From: Linum tenue
Lineage: Eukaryota; Streptophyta; Magnoliopsida; Malpighiales; Linaceae
Length of the DNA: 64,000 nucleotides
Reading direction: 5' to 3'
Assembly: GCA_946122785.1 (NCBI GenBank)
Contig: CAMGYJ010000002.1
Coordinates: 60,041,703 to 60,105,702, forward strand
Part shown: piece by piece, positions 1-11,466 of the stretch
Layout: the number at the start of each line of letters is the position of its first letter
How positions within the stretch are numbered: the stretch's first letter is position 1
Made by a program: the position numbers and the translations under genes
Notes under the pieces: model-generated
Told to the model about the DNA's origin: nothing
The model's input: only the letters and a program-made list of their open reading frames with translations
The model's database searches: none

Positions 1-1735
1 TAGTCTAGAAAATTCAAACAAATCACAATTACACTAAATAAAAGCACACAATTCTTTGTTTTCCGTTCATTCCTTATTGTTTGTGATTGAGCAGCAAACC
101 AACAAACATTGTGTGTTCAACTTCAATTATTAATTTATCCCTCCTACTTCTTTTGGGAAAAAGAAAACATTACCTTGGTAAGAAATGAAATTAGGGTAGG
201 ATTTGGGGACACTTAGATTGGGGGAAATTATAATTAGGGTAGGGTTTGGCGAGAGTAGGGCGACGTAATAAGTTTGGGCAGGTATCTATTGGGCAAACCC
301 GACCCGAAATCCATCAAAACGGGTTTTACCCGCATTGACCGGATTGGGTTGGATCGAGTAAGGTACCCGTGAGTTAGAGTTTTGTTGTCATCCCTAAAAT
401 GGTTTCCAGCTCGCCTAGGAAGGAGCTCCCAATTATCACAGTTGGACTTGATTTATAGTAACGTAGGAATGGCAATGGGATGAGTTTGGAGCTAATTTGC
501 CTAAACCATTCCCATCCTCGTTTTTAAATATCCAAATCTTACCTGCTCCATATCTATGTGGGAAATTTTTGCAAATTAATCCCCATTCCTACAATTTTTT
601 CAATTTTATCCTTCTGAGACTATGGAATACGGATCATTAGATTAATTTCGCTTCACTTAATGGTTCTTATTCATTATTCCACTAAATAGGATGGTGACCT
701 TAATGTATAACAGAGGTTAATTATGGATATTTTCCATCTATAGACATAGTTAGTAAAATACGGTAGGGGAACATAACGTATAAAATACGTACGGATATCT
801 TAACATGATATTTATAAATATGTCGTGCATTGAAATACTCCTTGGAAGCATAATAATGTGGTATAATCTTTTCAACAAAATTAGGCAGTATTATTCATGC
901 TTACTTTTAAGACAATGACCAAGTTTCCTTGCTCGGGTTTGATTTTTTGTTGTTTTAAGTACATAGTTTTGGTCCATCAACCATATGGAGAACGGTAACT
1001 TCGCAGTCAAGGGTCGATTCTTCGCTTTGTTGGGAATTGGTTCTTGGAGGATTTGGTTGATAAGAAAGTTGACTCTACTGCTTGCCGTAATGTAGAGATC
1101 CAGAAATGAGGAAGGGAGATTTTGCAGCCACTGGTGGATTGTTCGCCAGTCAACGTTTCGTTGGTGGTATTTGATGGAGAAGATAACAAAATGATGGCTC
1201 AGTAACAGATGAATGTATTGGGTTCAGAGCGCGGACCAATTTTCTAGTTAGGTATCAAAAGCGCTAACATTGATGAAAAAGGGTCGCTAACAAGTAAATC
1301 ATAAATGAATTGCAAGCCTTAGGTGATTCAATATAATACATAGTATTTTTCCTATATATCCCTTTTTAGGGACATTTTGTCTCATTTTCATAAAATATTG
1401 ATCCCTATGGTATTGATTTCATTCATATTTGATTTTCTATGTGTTCAGTCTCCTTATGAGTCATTTTGGTTCATTTCATACCTTATGGAATAGCATACTC
1501 ACACTTGATGCAATCCATAACAGAATGTAATAGAAATCAAAGTAACAGTAGTATCTCCTTTGTTGTCATTTCAGTGAAGAGTTCTTAACAAGATACATAT
1601 TCAAACATGGCATTTACAAATGCTTTTACAAATAAAATCATGGCAAATATAGCATAAAAGACACCTTTCTTAGGTTACCAACACCTTTCTTTTCCAGAAT
1701 GACAGGATATCCTTTCTCTGCTAATTTCTTTTGTT
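1..1735. other. Intergenic spacer with hAT-like relics
   Basis: I see no supportable gene here. The stretch at about 318-397, ending in TTGTCATCCCTA, closely resembles the right end of the element at 40716-41555, with the same pyrimidine/purine-rich GGGTT motifs and a shared GGTACCCGTG. It is probably the right terminus of a non-autonomous hAT-like element whose left end I could not place. A second similar scrap lies at about 467-595. The segment at 1000-1200 reads like a short decayed coding fragment, but I recognise no family in it. Confidence 0.45.
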
Positions 1736-2884
1736 CTATGCAGTAGGATAGGAAGCCGACATGGCAATGCCGCACATCCCTTGTTTGGGGCCAACGTCGC
1801 GCTGCATTTTGATGTAACCTTGATCTCCCCAGCTAGTCCCCCACGAATTCCTCACCAGCCAGTACTTGATACCACCATCACTGGTGCCATACCCTACAAC
1901 AGCTACACCATGGTCCAAATTCGTTCCACATTCTCCAGTGAACACTCCGCTCGAGTAGAACTGGAAGGCAGAGCCACTGGCATCGATCGCGACAGAGATG
2001 GGCTGGTTTGCCGCGGCCTTGAGCAATGCCTGCTCGTCGTTGGCAGGCACGTCTTCGTAGCCGCTGATCTTGGTTGCAGGAGAGGTTGTCTTGGTTGTGC
2101 TGCAAGTTCCATCCGCTGCTGTGTAAGGGTAGTTGGATTCGGTGGTGAGTCCCTTGGCTTTCACAAATTGGAAAGCACCATCCATGAGTCCTCCATTGCA
2201 GCCTTGGTCATTACCGGTGTTGTCACAATCGATCAATTCTTGCTCCGATAGAGATACCAGCTTCCCAGTTGAGATCTTTGTGATTCCTTCCACTGCCGCT
2301 ACAGCAGAGAATGCCCAGCACCCTCCTACAAGTTGCATTTGGAGAAAATTTATTAAAAGAAGTGTGACATTTTGATGAAAGGAAAAATGGGGAGGAAAAA
2401 AGGTTTGAAATTTATATTTGTTGTGAGGCTTACCACATTGGCCTTGATCTTTGATTGGATTCACAGCTCCACTGGTTCTCCAGTCCATGGTGTCTGGCAG
2501 AGAGCTCGCATTTCCATATCTGAATGAGGAAGATCCAGGATTGATTAGATTCGCTGGTTTCTTGAACCCGGTTTTCGCAGCCCTGAATTCCTTGTTGGTC
2601 AAGTCAGCATATTGATTGACGGCTAGCTTGTAAGTCTTGCTCCCAAACTTGTTGGAGTGGTTAATAAAGGCCACATTCTTTTTGAAGATGCTGAAGCGCC
2701 TTGCCTTCTCTCCGGCGTCTGCGTAAACTCGTCCTTGCGCAGCAATCCATGCTTCAAATCTTTCTCCAATGCTAGTAAATCGATGAGGCGACGGAGAACT
2801 GGCAGAGAAGCCTCCATAGGCATAGATCCCTAACAGCAACACCACCATCAACATCAGCTTGTTCCCCACTACAAATGAAGCCAT
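1736..2884 (-). CDS. SAG12-like: Papain-like cysteine protease, SAG12/SAG39 type
   Basis: Two exons, 2884-2434 and 2325-1736, are separated by a 108-bp GT-AG intron that happens to stay open in frame. The spliced product is 346 aa, the usual length for the C1A senescence-associated proteases that degrade vacuolar protein. Residues 1 to about 27 form a hydrophobic signal peptide. An I29 prodomain follows with an ERFNIN-type helix (EKARRFSIFKKN). The mature enzyme has the oxyanion Gln and catalytic Cys153 in QGQCGGCWAFS, His289 in LDHGVAVVGYG and Asn310 in NSWG. The intron falls just before the catalytic Cys, a position I recall for SAG12-type genes. The full catalytic set is present, so the enzyme should be active. 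There is no C-terminal granulin domain and no ER-retention signal. Senescence expression is inferred from the family only. Confidence 0.93.
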   Translation of the reverse strand: MASFVVGNKLMLMVVLLLGIYAYGGFSASSPSPHRFTSIGERFEAWIAAQGRVYADAGEKARRFSIFKKNVAFINHSNKFGSKTYKLAVNQYADLTNKEFRAAKTGFKKPANLINPGSSSFRYGNASSLPDTMDWRTSGAVNPIKDQGQCGKPHNKYKFQTFFPPHFSFHQNVTLLLINFLQMQLVGGCWAFSAVAAVEGITKISTGKLVSLSEQELIDCDNTGNDQGCNGGLMDGAFQFVKAKGLTTESNYPYTAADGTCSTTKTTSPATKISGYEDVPANDEQALLKAAANQPISVAIDASGSAFQFYSSGVFTGECGTNLDHGVAVVGYGTSDGGIKYWLVRNSWGTSWGDQGYIKMQRDVGPKQGMCGIAMSASYPTA

Positions 2885-2941
2885 TGCTGATTGTTGTGGG
2901 AATGTAATTTTTAGATGAAATATAACTTTGGCCTTGTGGGG

Positions 2942-2949
2942 AATTTATA
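2942..2949 (-). promoter_or_regulatory. TATA box of the cysteine protease gene
   Basis: The minus strand reads CTATAAAT about 60 bp upstream of the ATG at 2884. This would place transcription start some 25-30 bp upstream of the start codon and give a very short leader. Confidence 0.6.
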
Positions 2950-3884
2950 GTCGCTCCATGTGGGTTGGTAGTGTGTCGTGTGCCAAGTTGCAGCATAATT
3001 TTGAACGTTGAGTTGAATTTGCATGCTGGCATAAGAGCCAACAATGCGGATAAAATGGTAGATTGGTAGTCTTAAGTATACAATAGCCTGTCATTTGGCT
3101 AGAGGTACTTATCCTATGGCTTGACTGTACTGTTGTTTTAAGCATTTGCAATTGGAAATCACCAAAACTACTACCGTGGGGTTGGGAGATGATAATTTTC
3201 CGTTTTACTCGATCTCCTTAACCTGCTCGAACCTGTTTTGCGCCACACGCAGAGTATCAGAGATGAGGGCATAGGTCTTTCCTGTACCTCCACTTCCCTT
3301 ACTCCATCACCTAAACCTGCTCCAACTCAGTTTACACTAGTAGAGTGAAATGGGAGCATGGGTATTTCCTCTGCCTCAGCCTGTTCAGGACAGTTAGTAA
3401 TGAGAGAATTTGCAGTTTTGCAAGGAAAACCGCAACAATTCCACCTTCTTCTTGACCCTCTATAATGAGATAAGCTGCAGTTCTGTAAGGAAAAAGGTAA
3501 AGCTCCGTATATAGCATAAGAATCAACATATGTCCACAAATCTGTAATGTGCAAAGAACTCTTCTCTATATGAATGGTATACAATAATTTCTTTCCTTTT
3601 CAGTTTTCTCTCTTCCCCTCCTGTGACTAGGACTAGAGCTCTGTCTTCCCTTTACTTCAATCTACTTACAGAACAAAAAATGAATACTTATTCTCCACGA
3701 GACAAAGAGAATAAACCCCAAAAAAAAAAGAGACCCTTCGTGTATATATAGCTAATAGCTCTCTGTATGTCCTCAAAATTCCCATTCCAGAAGGGATTCT
3801 GCCGCCGGAAAGTGACCACCGAGTACTGACCACCATCACCTTCAAAACAAATCAAAGAACGTAGTTTTCTGCTGTCTCCGCCTT
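2950..3884. other. Spacer between protease promoter and fucosyltransferase 3' end
   Basis: I see no coding region. The part near 3885 (about 3590-3884) probably holds the 3' untranslated region of the O-fucosyltransferase gene, which is transcribed leftward. The remainder is upstream sequence of the protease gene. Confidence 0.5.
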
Positions 3885-6800
3885 CTAGTCATTAGGATCC
3901 CATTCATCATCTTGGTTAATAGCTAGAGTTAGACTACTCTTACTACTAGCATCTGAGTCCTCTTGTGCTTCCTTCGTCTCATTTTCATACTCTGACTCGG
4001 TATCTTCATTGGAAGCCGCTCCTACTATACTCTCAGAAGATTCATCTTGATTGTTGTTCTGCATCATCCATTTCGGACACTCGTCCTCGTCTTTTATCAA
4101 TATGGTTGGGACCTCAGCAACAGCAGCTGAAGGGGGCATTCTACAAGAGCATTCTGGGAATGGATGGGAAAGGAATGAGGCGGGTTTCGACTTAAGAGAC
4201 TGCCAGGCAAACCCATCTTCACCAAAGCTGTTGTTAAGATGTTCCCTCATTGAAATCGTCCAGTTGAACTTAGGATGGTACATATCGTCTCGAATGGATT
4301 TGAAATATTCCTGGATAGTTTTCCTGTGGGAGGATAATTACAGAAGCTGTCAGCAATAGCCAATACTATTAAGCAGTATTGATTAAAGGAAATTCAACCA
4401 AGAGAGAAAAAGCAATAACAAGCACTCAAATGTCATGCCTCGTTTCACAACGCATATCAAATGAGATACAAAACAGTTCATTAAGCATGTGGCAGAATTA
4501 CAGATGCTGACAAGAACTGTGGCTTGCTTACCTATCTGGTCGAAATGTTCTGGAGGAAGCCCTCTCGTAAAGCCGCTGCCCCATGACAAGGCTTGAGAAA
4601 TCAGGCCATCCACTTCCATCATTGTTGAAACCAGGGAAGAAAACATCAGCTTCCAAAGATACAATGTAATCAAGAGCATCCCATAGCAGCTTGTGGGCAT
4701 GCATCCTAAGATCCGCCGGTAAAGGATCTGGTTCAGTATCTGTTTCGGTTATCCAGCCATACCAACCTTCCTTTTCATGCTGATAGATCGGCCTCACTGG
4801 AGGTGGAGGCAAAGGCCGAGGTCTAGGACCAGCTCTTTTCCACTCTTCTTTAAGCTGTTCATCACTCTTACCAGGAGGCAGTTTAAAAGGATTTGGAGGC
4901 AATAGAGGTTCAGGACCAATCAAATCCGTCAACTCTTGCTTGCTGCAAAATGAAGTGTAGTCCACCAAGTTTGCAAACATTGCACGCAGAGGGATCAACA
5001 GACGTTGGCCACCAAAAGTTTCAGAACCAGCCATATAAATAATTGTATTAGCACGATATCCCATTGCTCGAAGGAGAAGTCCAACCTGCAGAGGTCACAA
5101 AGGACAAATAACTAAATTCAGGTGAGGACACTCATAAGATAAAATTTACAGAGATGTAAAAGAGCTGGCCCTTCATTGGCAATTTAATGAATAAAGCAAA
5201 AATTCTTGATATTCAAAAACAAGTAAGCCTCCAATAAAATGTTTAGTTCAAATCAAGTCAGCCTTCAGAGGCAAGAAACTATGCCAACTCCATCTGTAAT
5301 ATGCCATATTTTTTAACAAGCATTTTGATCAGTCTGTCTGCATTTTCTTTTATTGGCAAGTTTTATCCAGACAATTGACCAATATAGAGAAGTGAACATG
5401 TAAAACCAATCACTTACCTCTTCAGGCATGAGTGGGCATGAGCCATTGTCTCTCCGTATGTGAGAGTCAACACTTAGCTTGTCAGCAAGCACCCCTCTCT
5501 TGATCATCTGTGCCCTTCGATATTGTATAAGTTCAGTGTGCACGTCCTATAATATGTGAACAGTCCAATAAAGAAAATGAGTGAAGTTCGAGGAAGACTA
5601 AATATATTGAATATCAGACCTATTCGCTATTAAACGGGTATGCTGCCTGTGAATGTTACTATTTCAAACCCAGTAAACCATACAGAAGACGAAAACCCAG
5701 ATGGCAAAGTAGTTTAGAGTAAGAAGAGCAACTAGCCTGGAAAAGTTCTGCACAACCATTATAGGCCAGGGTATCCCTCATTAAGCCAGGATGATATGCG
5801 ATGTAAGGCTGATCCCATCCTTGCAATCTGCGGGAAAGAAACCGACAAGCTTATACAAAGAAAGAGTACTGCAAAAACATTTTCTTAACGTTTGGATGAG
5901 GAATTGTAACGGATCAATTTGACACAAATGTCTCGTTTTGAGACAATTTTACCAAATTGCCTCGTTTGCTAGCAAAAAATTTGGATGGATCAATCTGCCT
6001 GAGGTATTTTGAATTGATCCGTTTTGAGTCAATTTCAATTACCTGGGGTGGAGGCAGGTAATTCAAATTGACTCGTTTTAATTGCCTCGTTTATAAAACG
6101 AGACAATTGATCAAATTGACTCATTTCTAGATTGATCCATCCAAACGACCCCTATCTATTGAGGAATTTAACGTCTCAAACACAGGTTGGCATACAGAAA
6201 GGTTCCTTTTGATTTTTCTATATCTATCAAAACAATTATGGCATTTGCAGACTGCTTTTTTCAAACCAAGAACTCAGGTTCAGCATAAATCATTTTTAGA
6301 AATTCTCTCCGGTAGCAATTTAAATCACAGTACACACTATTAAATCTGTCAATGTCTGCTAAAGTGATGATTTTAGCAGGGAGAGAGAAGCAGAGAAAAC
6401 TATACCTCTCAACAATACGACGTCCAAGAACTTTGAGTTCTTGGCGGAATTGAAGAGCATGAAAGGCAACTCTACATCTCAGTCGCTGGAACTCGGCCAT
6501 ACTGGGAGGAAGAACTGACTGAACAAAGATCAATTGCAAAGGACAAATCAGCACAGATACAAAGGGCAATCCATTTTCCCCCCATTGCAAATTTAATCAA
6601 ACTGTAATAAGCTTCAAATCTTTCAAGACGTCACCTTGACAGTAACCGGCCTCTAGTGTTACCACTAAGCAAGCATGCAAGCATTACCAAAGTGTAACTA
6701 AACGATTCGTGAATTACACAACCAGGAAAATTGGTATAAAGGAAAACAGGCCAATCAATCTCAGTACTAGAATCGTAGGTAGCAGATGGCCTGACAAAAA

Positions 6801-8175
6801 GGTTCATGCTCTCTAAACAACTGAATGGCAAGAAGTGTAACTACCTGCACACAGCCTCCATCAGCAAGAATCAGACCAACAACCTTCGATTTCTTCAATT
6901 TGGGCAAAATTTCTTTGATATAGAAACTTGGAGTAGCAGAACTTTTGGGCTTAAAGATAGGAAACTCATTTCTCTTTCTGGCTGCCTTCAAATTCTCAGG
7001 CAATGTCTTCACGATTCTCACGTCATTTTTAAGTGAAGCTATGAATTGGTCCTCATCGTAGAGATAAGAAAAGCTCTTGAATTTGGAACTGCAAGAGGAT
7101 CAGCAAATAAAAAGCTATAAAGAAAGACGAAGACAATTTAGCTTTGAATGCATGGGGGGAATTTGTATGAAATCAGCTACACCAACAATACCTAATGCCT
7201 TTAGAGCGGAGACTATCTTGAATCTCTGGAATGACAAGAGTAGCATTTAGAAGCCTGGATATGGTGACAAGATCACATATCTAGAAAATTGAGAGAAAAG
7301 TTATGAACTTCCAAAAAAAATTCCTTAACAAAAGGCCAGCAATAATCATCAAATGAATCATACCGAAGATCTTATCTTTGAAAAGCCACCATAAACCTTT
7401 GCATATATATAACCATTGCTCTTCTCACTTGGGACTGCAAAAGAAAAACATTTATTTTTATCATTAATCTAATGAAATAGATCCCAAAGACATAGATTAA
7501 CTCCACCAGCCACATTATTCCCAGAACTAACTTTCCACATTGATAGATTTGCAACTGTCTATACCAAAAAAAAAAAAAAAGCCCAGCCATTTGAAATCAA
7601 GTTAAACAAAGCAAACATCAGATTTTTCTTCCTGGTTCAAACATTTGAGCTAGAGCAGGTGTCTAAAGCTGATAGAAGTAGTTCGACCAATTCCTAAAAC
7701 CAATCGGAAAAAACAATTGACAGTAAAGAAAGAAGCAGGTCAAGCATAAACTGAGCGAGCTAGAGCAAAAGACATTACCAGGGTAAGTCGTTCTCGGGTT
7801 AGCATAAGGCTGCAAGGACTCCAAGGCCTTAACAGGACCCCATAATTTCTTGTTTCTAGCCGGTATAACTCTCTGCAACAAACACCACCCAAAAAGGGGA
7901 AATCCCAAATCAAACAATGAATACAACTAATGCACACAACGCATGCAATGCCAATGCAGAGAATGCGAAGGGTTAAGGAGTTGAAACAAAAGGAGGACCT
8001 TTGATCCAGGGGAAGTGGAAGGCAAGTCGAAGCTGAGAGCAGGGACAGCAGTGTACTGAATCAAATTAGTGGCGGAGAACTTGGTAATAGAGAGGTGAAC
8101 GACTAGGGATCCAGTCGATAGCATCAAGACCAATAGAACTATCCATTTTATCCTCGATTTGAACAACAACACCAT
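3885..8175 (-). CDS. Plant O-fucosyltransferase family protein (type II Golgi membrane)
   Basis: Ten exons: 8175-7999, 7872-7779, 7434-7364, 7280-7192, 7088-6845, 6518-6406, 5827-5737, 5546-5418, 5085-4532 and 4323-3885. They join in frame to 666 aa. The start is the ATG at 8175; the open frame upstream of it contains only a GTG. Residues 9-30 form a signal anchor, so the catalytic part should face the Golgi lumen. Family signatures follow in order: LWGPVKALESLQPYANPR, an NGYIYAKVYGGFSKIRSS block, ICDLVTISRLLNATLVIPEI, SYLYDEDQFIASL, PYIAYHPGLMRDTLAYNGCAELFQ, the CPLMPEEVGLLLRAMGY region and GSETFGGQRLLIPLR. The long C-terminal extension with GWYGWITETDTEP and an acidic tail points to the EDA30-like branch, though this rests on memory of the family. 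Intron 7 begins with GC instead of GT. Acceptor sugar and target are unknown. Confidence 0.92.
5886..6158. mobile_element. MITE-like insertion in intron 6 of the fucosyltransferase
   Basis: The segment starts near GTTTGGATGAGG and ends with GATCCATCCAAACGACCCC. Its two halves are partly complementary and repeat the words GGATCAATTTGA and AATTGCCTCGTTT in both orientations. This is typical of a small fold-back DNA element. I could not fix a target-site duplication, so the borders are approximate. Confidence 0.45.
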
Positions 8176-9657
8176 CTTCCGAGTTTCACCGACCTTCACT
8201 CTCTCGTTTCTTCAACTCATCGCCTCCTCGATTAAATCTCCCAGGCCATTGAATAAATAAAAAACCCTACTGATCGACTGAGCGAAAAAGGAAAATCCCT
8301 CAGGAAAACAACGAAATCGAATCGTCTAACCAGTGTTAGAGCTCACTATGAAATGCAAACTCCTCCGAGATTCACAGAGGAACGGCGAATTTTCACCTGG
8401 GAAGTCAACGGAACTTAATGCCCCCTCAGAGTGAAAACTGAAACGGAAACCGCCATCAACGGAAAGGGGAATGGGACAAATAAAAAACCGAACTTTGTGT
8501 CTCGAGATCGCTGATTTATTGGATTTCTGAGCTCTTGGAGAACAGAGTGTATTACAAAAAGAAATGGGTTGGCGTGGTCATAGAGAAAGAGTGAGGGCTG
8601 GGGGTGAAATCTCGAGGGTTTTGAATTTTGATTTTGCGTTCTTCCTCCTTTCTCTTCTGGAAATGTAAAGAGAACCAGAGAAAGAGAGGGAGAGAGAGTG
8701 TCTGTTGTGATTCTTGTGTGTCTTTTTGGAGTGGGAAATTTAACAGACTCGCGCTGCAATTCTCGTTTTTCCTTCCCTTTACTTTACCTCTTTTGATTTT
8801 GCTAAATCCAAATCTAAGCAAAATGCCAAAAAAAAAAATCATGGTTCTTAGGTGTGTATTAGGTGTGTATATGGGTGGTTCGGATTTAGTCATTTTAATC
8901 ACCGATCAATGTACTACGGTTTGGGAAATATCAAACTCAAACCCACTCAAAAAATTTAAACTCTACGGTTTGTTTCTAATTGGGTTGGGTCGGGTTGGCG
9001 ATATTTTTAAGTAAAAATCCAACCCAACATAAAATATATAATTATTTTACATCATAAAATATTTTATAACTAATTAAACTTTCAAATGAATGAACCAAGG
9101 TGAAAGGTATTAAAATTCACAAATGTTGTTTAAATTTTAATAAAATGTGATTTACTTCAACATATGTCTTGTTTTTTCACAATATCTGTTGAAATAGGTT
9201 AAAAATGTTATAAACAAACGCATCCATCATATGTTATTCTATTAAAATTGTACACAAGAAAAAGGATTACGTGAATCATAACTAAATTCAATTTATGTCT
9301 AAACTTTAAGTCGAAGAATGCATTAGATTAGGGAGACCATGAGAGAAAAACATGACGAAATATCTTAATTTTCTCTAGGTATATAACTATATATGACATA
9401 AATATTTTTTAGATCCGAACTCATACTAATAGTTGGAACACGGGTTGGGTCGGGTTCTACAGGTTATGTAATCCAAAATCCAAACTCAACCCAAAAGAGG
9501 CGGGTTGTACAAAAGAAAACCCTCACCCATCCCAAAACCTTCGTTTTAGCGATAAATACGGGTGGGTTGGGTCGGGTTGGACGGGTGGGTCGGTTTGCGG
9601 GTGTGTTTGTTCACCCCTAGTTGTTATCATTTAGCCCCCTGAATCGAAAATTAGTTA
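8176..9657. other. Fucosyltransferase leader/promoter, then hAT-like relic
   Basis: About 8176-8700 is the likely leader and promoter of the O-fucosyltransferase gene, with purine/pyrimidine-rich runs near 8640-8700. From about 8855 to 9619 lies AT-rich sequence edged by GGGTTGGGTCGGGTT-type motifs and ending TGTTCACCCCTAG. That is the terminus style of the hAT-like elements elsewhere in the window. Its left end and target duplication are not clear. No coding region is visible. Confidence 0.4.
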
Positions 9658-10695
9658 CACTCTGTTTGGCCATGGGGGAAAGTGGAGGGGTGCAACTTTG
9701 AAGTGCAAGCACGAAACACTAGAAGTTTGCCCTTGTTTGGTTGATTTGCTGAACACTAGAAGTTTGCCCCCTGTTTGGTTGATTTGCTACAGGGAGGGTA
9801 CAAATTTAAGGGGCAAAATTACTATTCCGAAGTAGGGGTGGACATTTAGTCGGTTCGATTTCGATCGAACCGAAATTATGAATACCGAGTCCCCGAATTC
9901 TCTCAAACCTCAAACCGAATTCGAACCGAATTATAATACGATTCAGTCAGTTTAAATCTAATTATAATTCGGTTTGGTTTTTTACACAAAACCGAATTTG
10001 TGAGGCTACTTGTATCTTCTCACTTTTAAAGTATTTTTCACCCTAATATAAACAATAAATATGCAATTATATGCATCATCAATGATAAAATCAAACTTTT
10101 GAACACATAAGTCATAAAATATTTCAAATATTTAAGTCTAAAAACAACTACAAACATAAAAATCCACTATTTGGAGCTTGTAATTATAGTATTTCGGTTT
10201 TTTGGTTGGAATTTCGGTTCAGTTAAAAGAACCATGATTTCCGAAATATCCATATAATCCTTCCGAATTTCGAACCTAATAACATTGTTTCGGTTCGGTT
10301 TCGGTTCGGTCTTACCGAACCGTTTGCCCACCCCTATTCCGAAGTGCCCCTCAAATTGGGGTGTAACGTGAGAAAGAAAGGGGAGGGAGAAGAAGAAAGA
10401 GGAAGTGGAGGGCAGTGGTGGGGCCAAGAAGGGTAGAGAAAAGGTAATGGTGGGGCCACGTCAGAAAAAATGGAAGGAAAAGAGGAATGTGAGATTTTAT
10501 TTTATTGTTATATTATTTATTTTTTGAATTATTTTATTCATATTTATATTTAACACCTCATTTTGTACTCACACTTTTGTTCCAAACAACAATTTGCACT
10601 TCAATTTGCACCCTTCTTAAATTAACTCCTCCCTACAAGTTGCACCTCAATTTGCATCCCCTTTGACTTTGCACCCCCCATTGCCAAACGGAGTG
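9658..10695. mobile_element. PIF/Harbinger-like MITE (outer element of a nest)
   Basis: Left terminus CACTCTGTTTGGCCATGGGG matches the inverted right terminus CACTCCGTTTGGCAATGGGG. The trinucleotide TTA sits on both sides (9655-9657 and 10696-10698), the usual target duplication of PIF/Harbinger and Tourist-like elements. The interior has no transposase. It is interrupted by another MITE at 9833-10336. Without that insertion and its duplicated site the element is about 526 bp. Confidence 0.75.
9833..10336. mobile_element. hAT-like MITE nested inside the outer MITE
   Basis: The 504-bp element begins TAGGGGTGGACA and ends TGCCCACCCCTA. It is flanked by the exact 8-bp direct repeat TTCCGAAG (9825-9832 and 10337-10344). 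Eight-base target duplications are the hallmark of hAT transposons. The interior is AT-rich with many TTCGGTT/AACCGAA repeats near both ends and no transposase, so it is non-autonomous. Confidence 0.82.
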
Positions 10696-10893
10696 TTAAA
10701 AAATTTGGTTCAGCCGTGTTTGTAGTAGCAACAAAGAATGAAAAGTACAATATCGGGTACAATTATGGTAAAGCCAGTAACGAAAATTAAAGGGTTAATT
10801 GTATGGTTGGTCACTAAGATTACAAAAAATATTGCAACGGATCGACCCTTACAGAATCAAAAAATGACCTGATTCTAAACTGACCCTATAAAC

Positions 10894-11466
10894 TGCTGGG
10901 ACTTTTAGGGACGAGGGTACACGTACGATAGCCCGAGACCGAGTGACCAGGATTGTGATAGAGTCGTGAACAATGTTCACTTTCCCAAAAGAATATTTCC
11001 ACCCTCTACAAAGCCTTGGGTTACAGGAAATTTCTCCCGAGGATAAAACTATCACCACTTTAGGTTCCAGGCTCAAGAACACTAAAGCATACTTAGAAAT
11101 TTTTGGAAGAAAGAAGAAGAATATGTTTGATGGTATGTGGCATCATCCACCCCACACATATTTATAGGGGCCGAATCCATGCATTGTTTCATGAAAGGTT
11201 GCTTTTATTCATACGAAAGGTTGCCTTTATCCATATGAAAGGTTGCCTCTATCCATATGAAAGGTTATCCTTATCTATATGAAGGGTTGCCTCTATCCAT
11301 AAGGTTATCCTTATCCATAAAATAATGCAACCGCCACTGGGCCAAAGGGATGTGTTCCTTCACGGAATTAGAATATCGGTTCGGTCGGTCTAATACCAAA
11401 CCGGTTGGTTGGTCCAACCCAAAATCGGTTTGACTTGGTTAGTCCGATTCAACCAAATTTCCAACA
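10894..11466 (-). repeat. 3' LTR of the degenerate copia element
   Basis: This matches 13418-13944 over most of its length, including a near-identical core at 10910-11168 versus 13437-13688. It is longer because of extra copies of a short AAAGGTTGCC/TCCATATG motif at 11190-11320. On the minus strand it begins TGTTGG after the purine tract. Confidence 0.8.

Noticed and set aside
1781..2251. Long plus-strand open frame opposite the cysteine protease
   Set aside because: It is the antisense shadow of a well-supported protease exon and shows no domain.
8176..8199. Eight-residue N-terminal extension of the fucosyltransferase
   Set aside because: It would need a GTG start. The ATG at 8175 directly precedes the basic residues and signal anchor.
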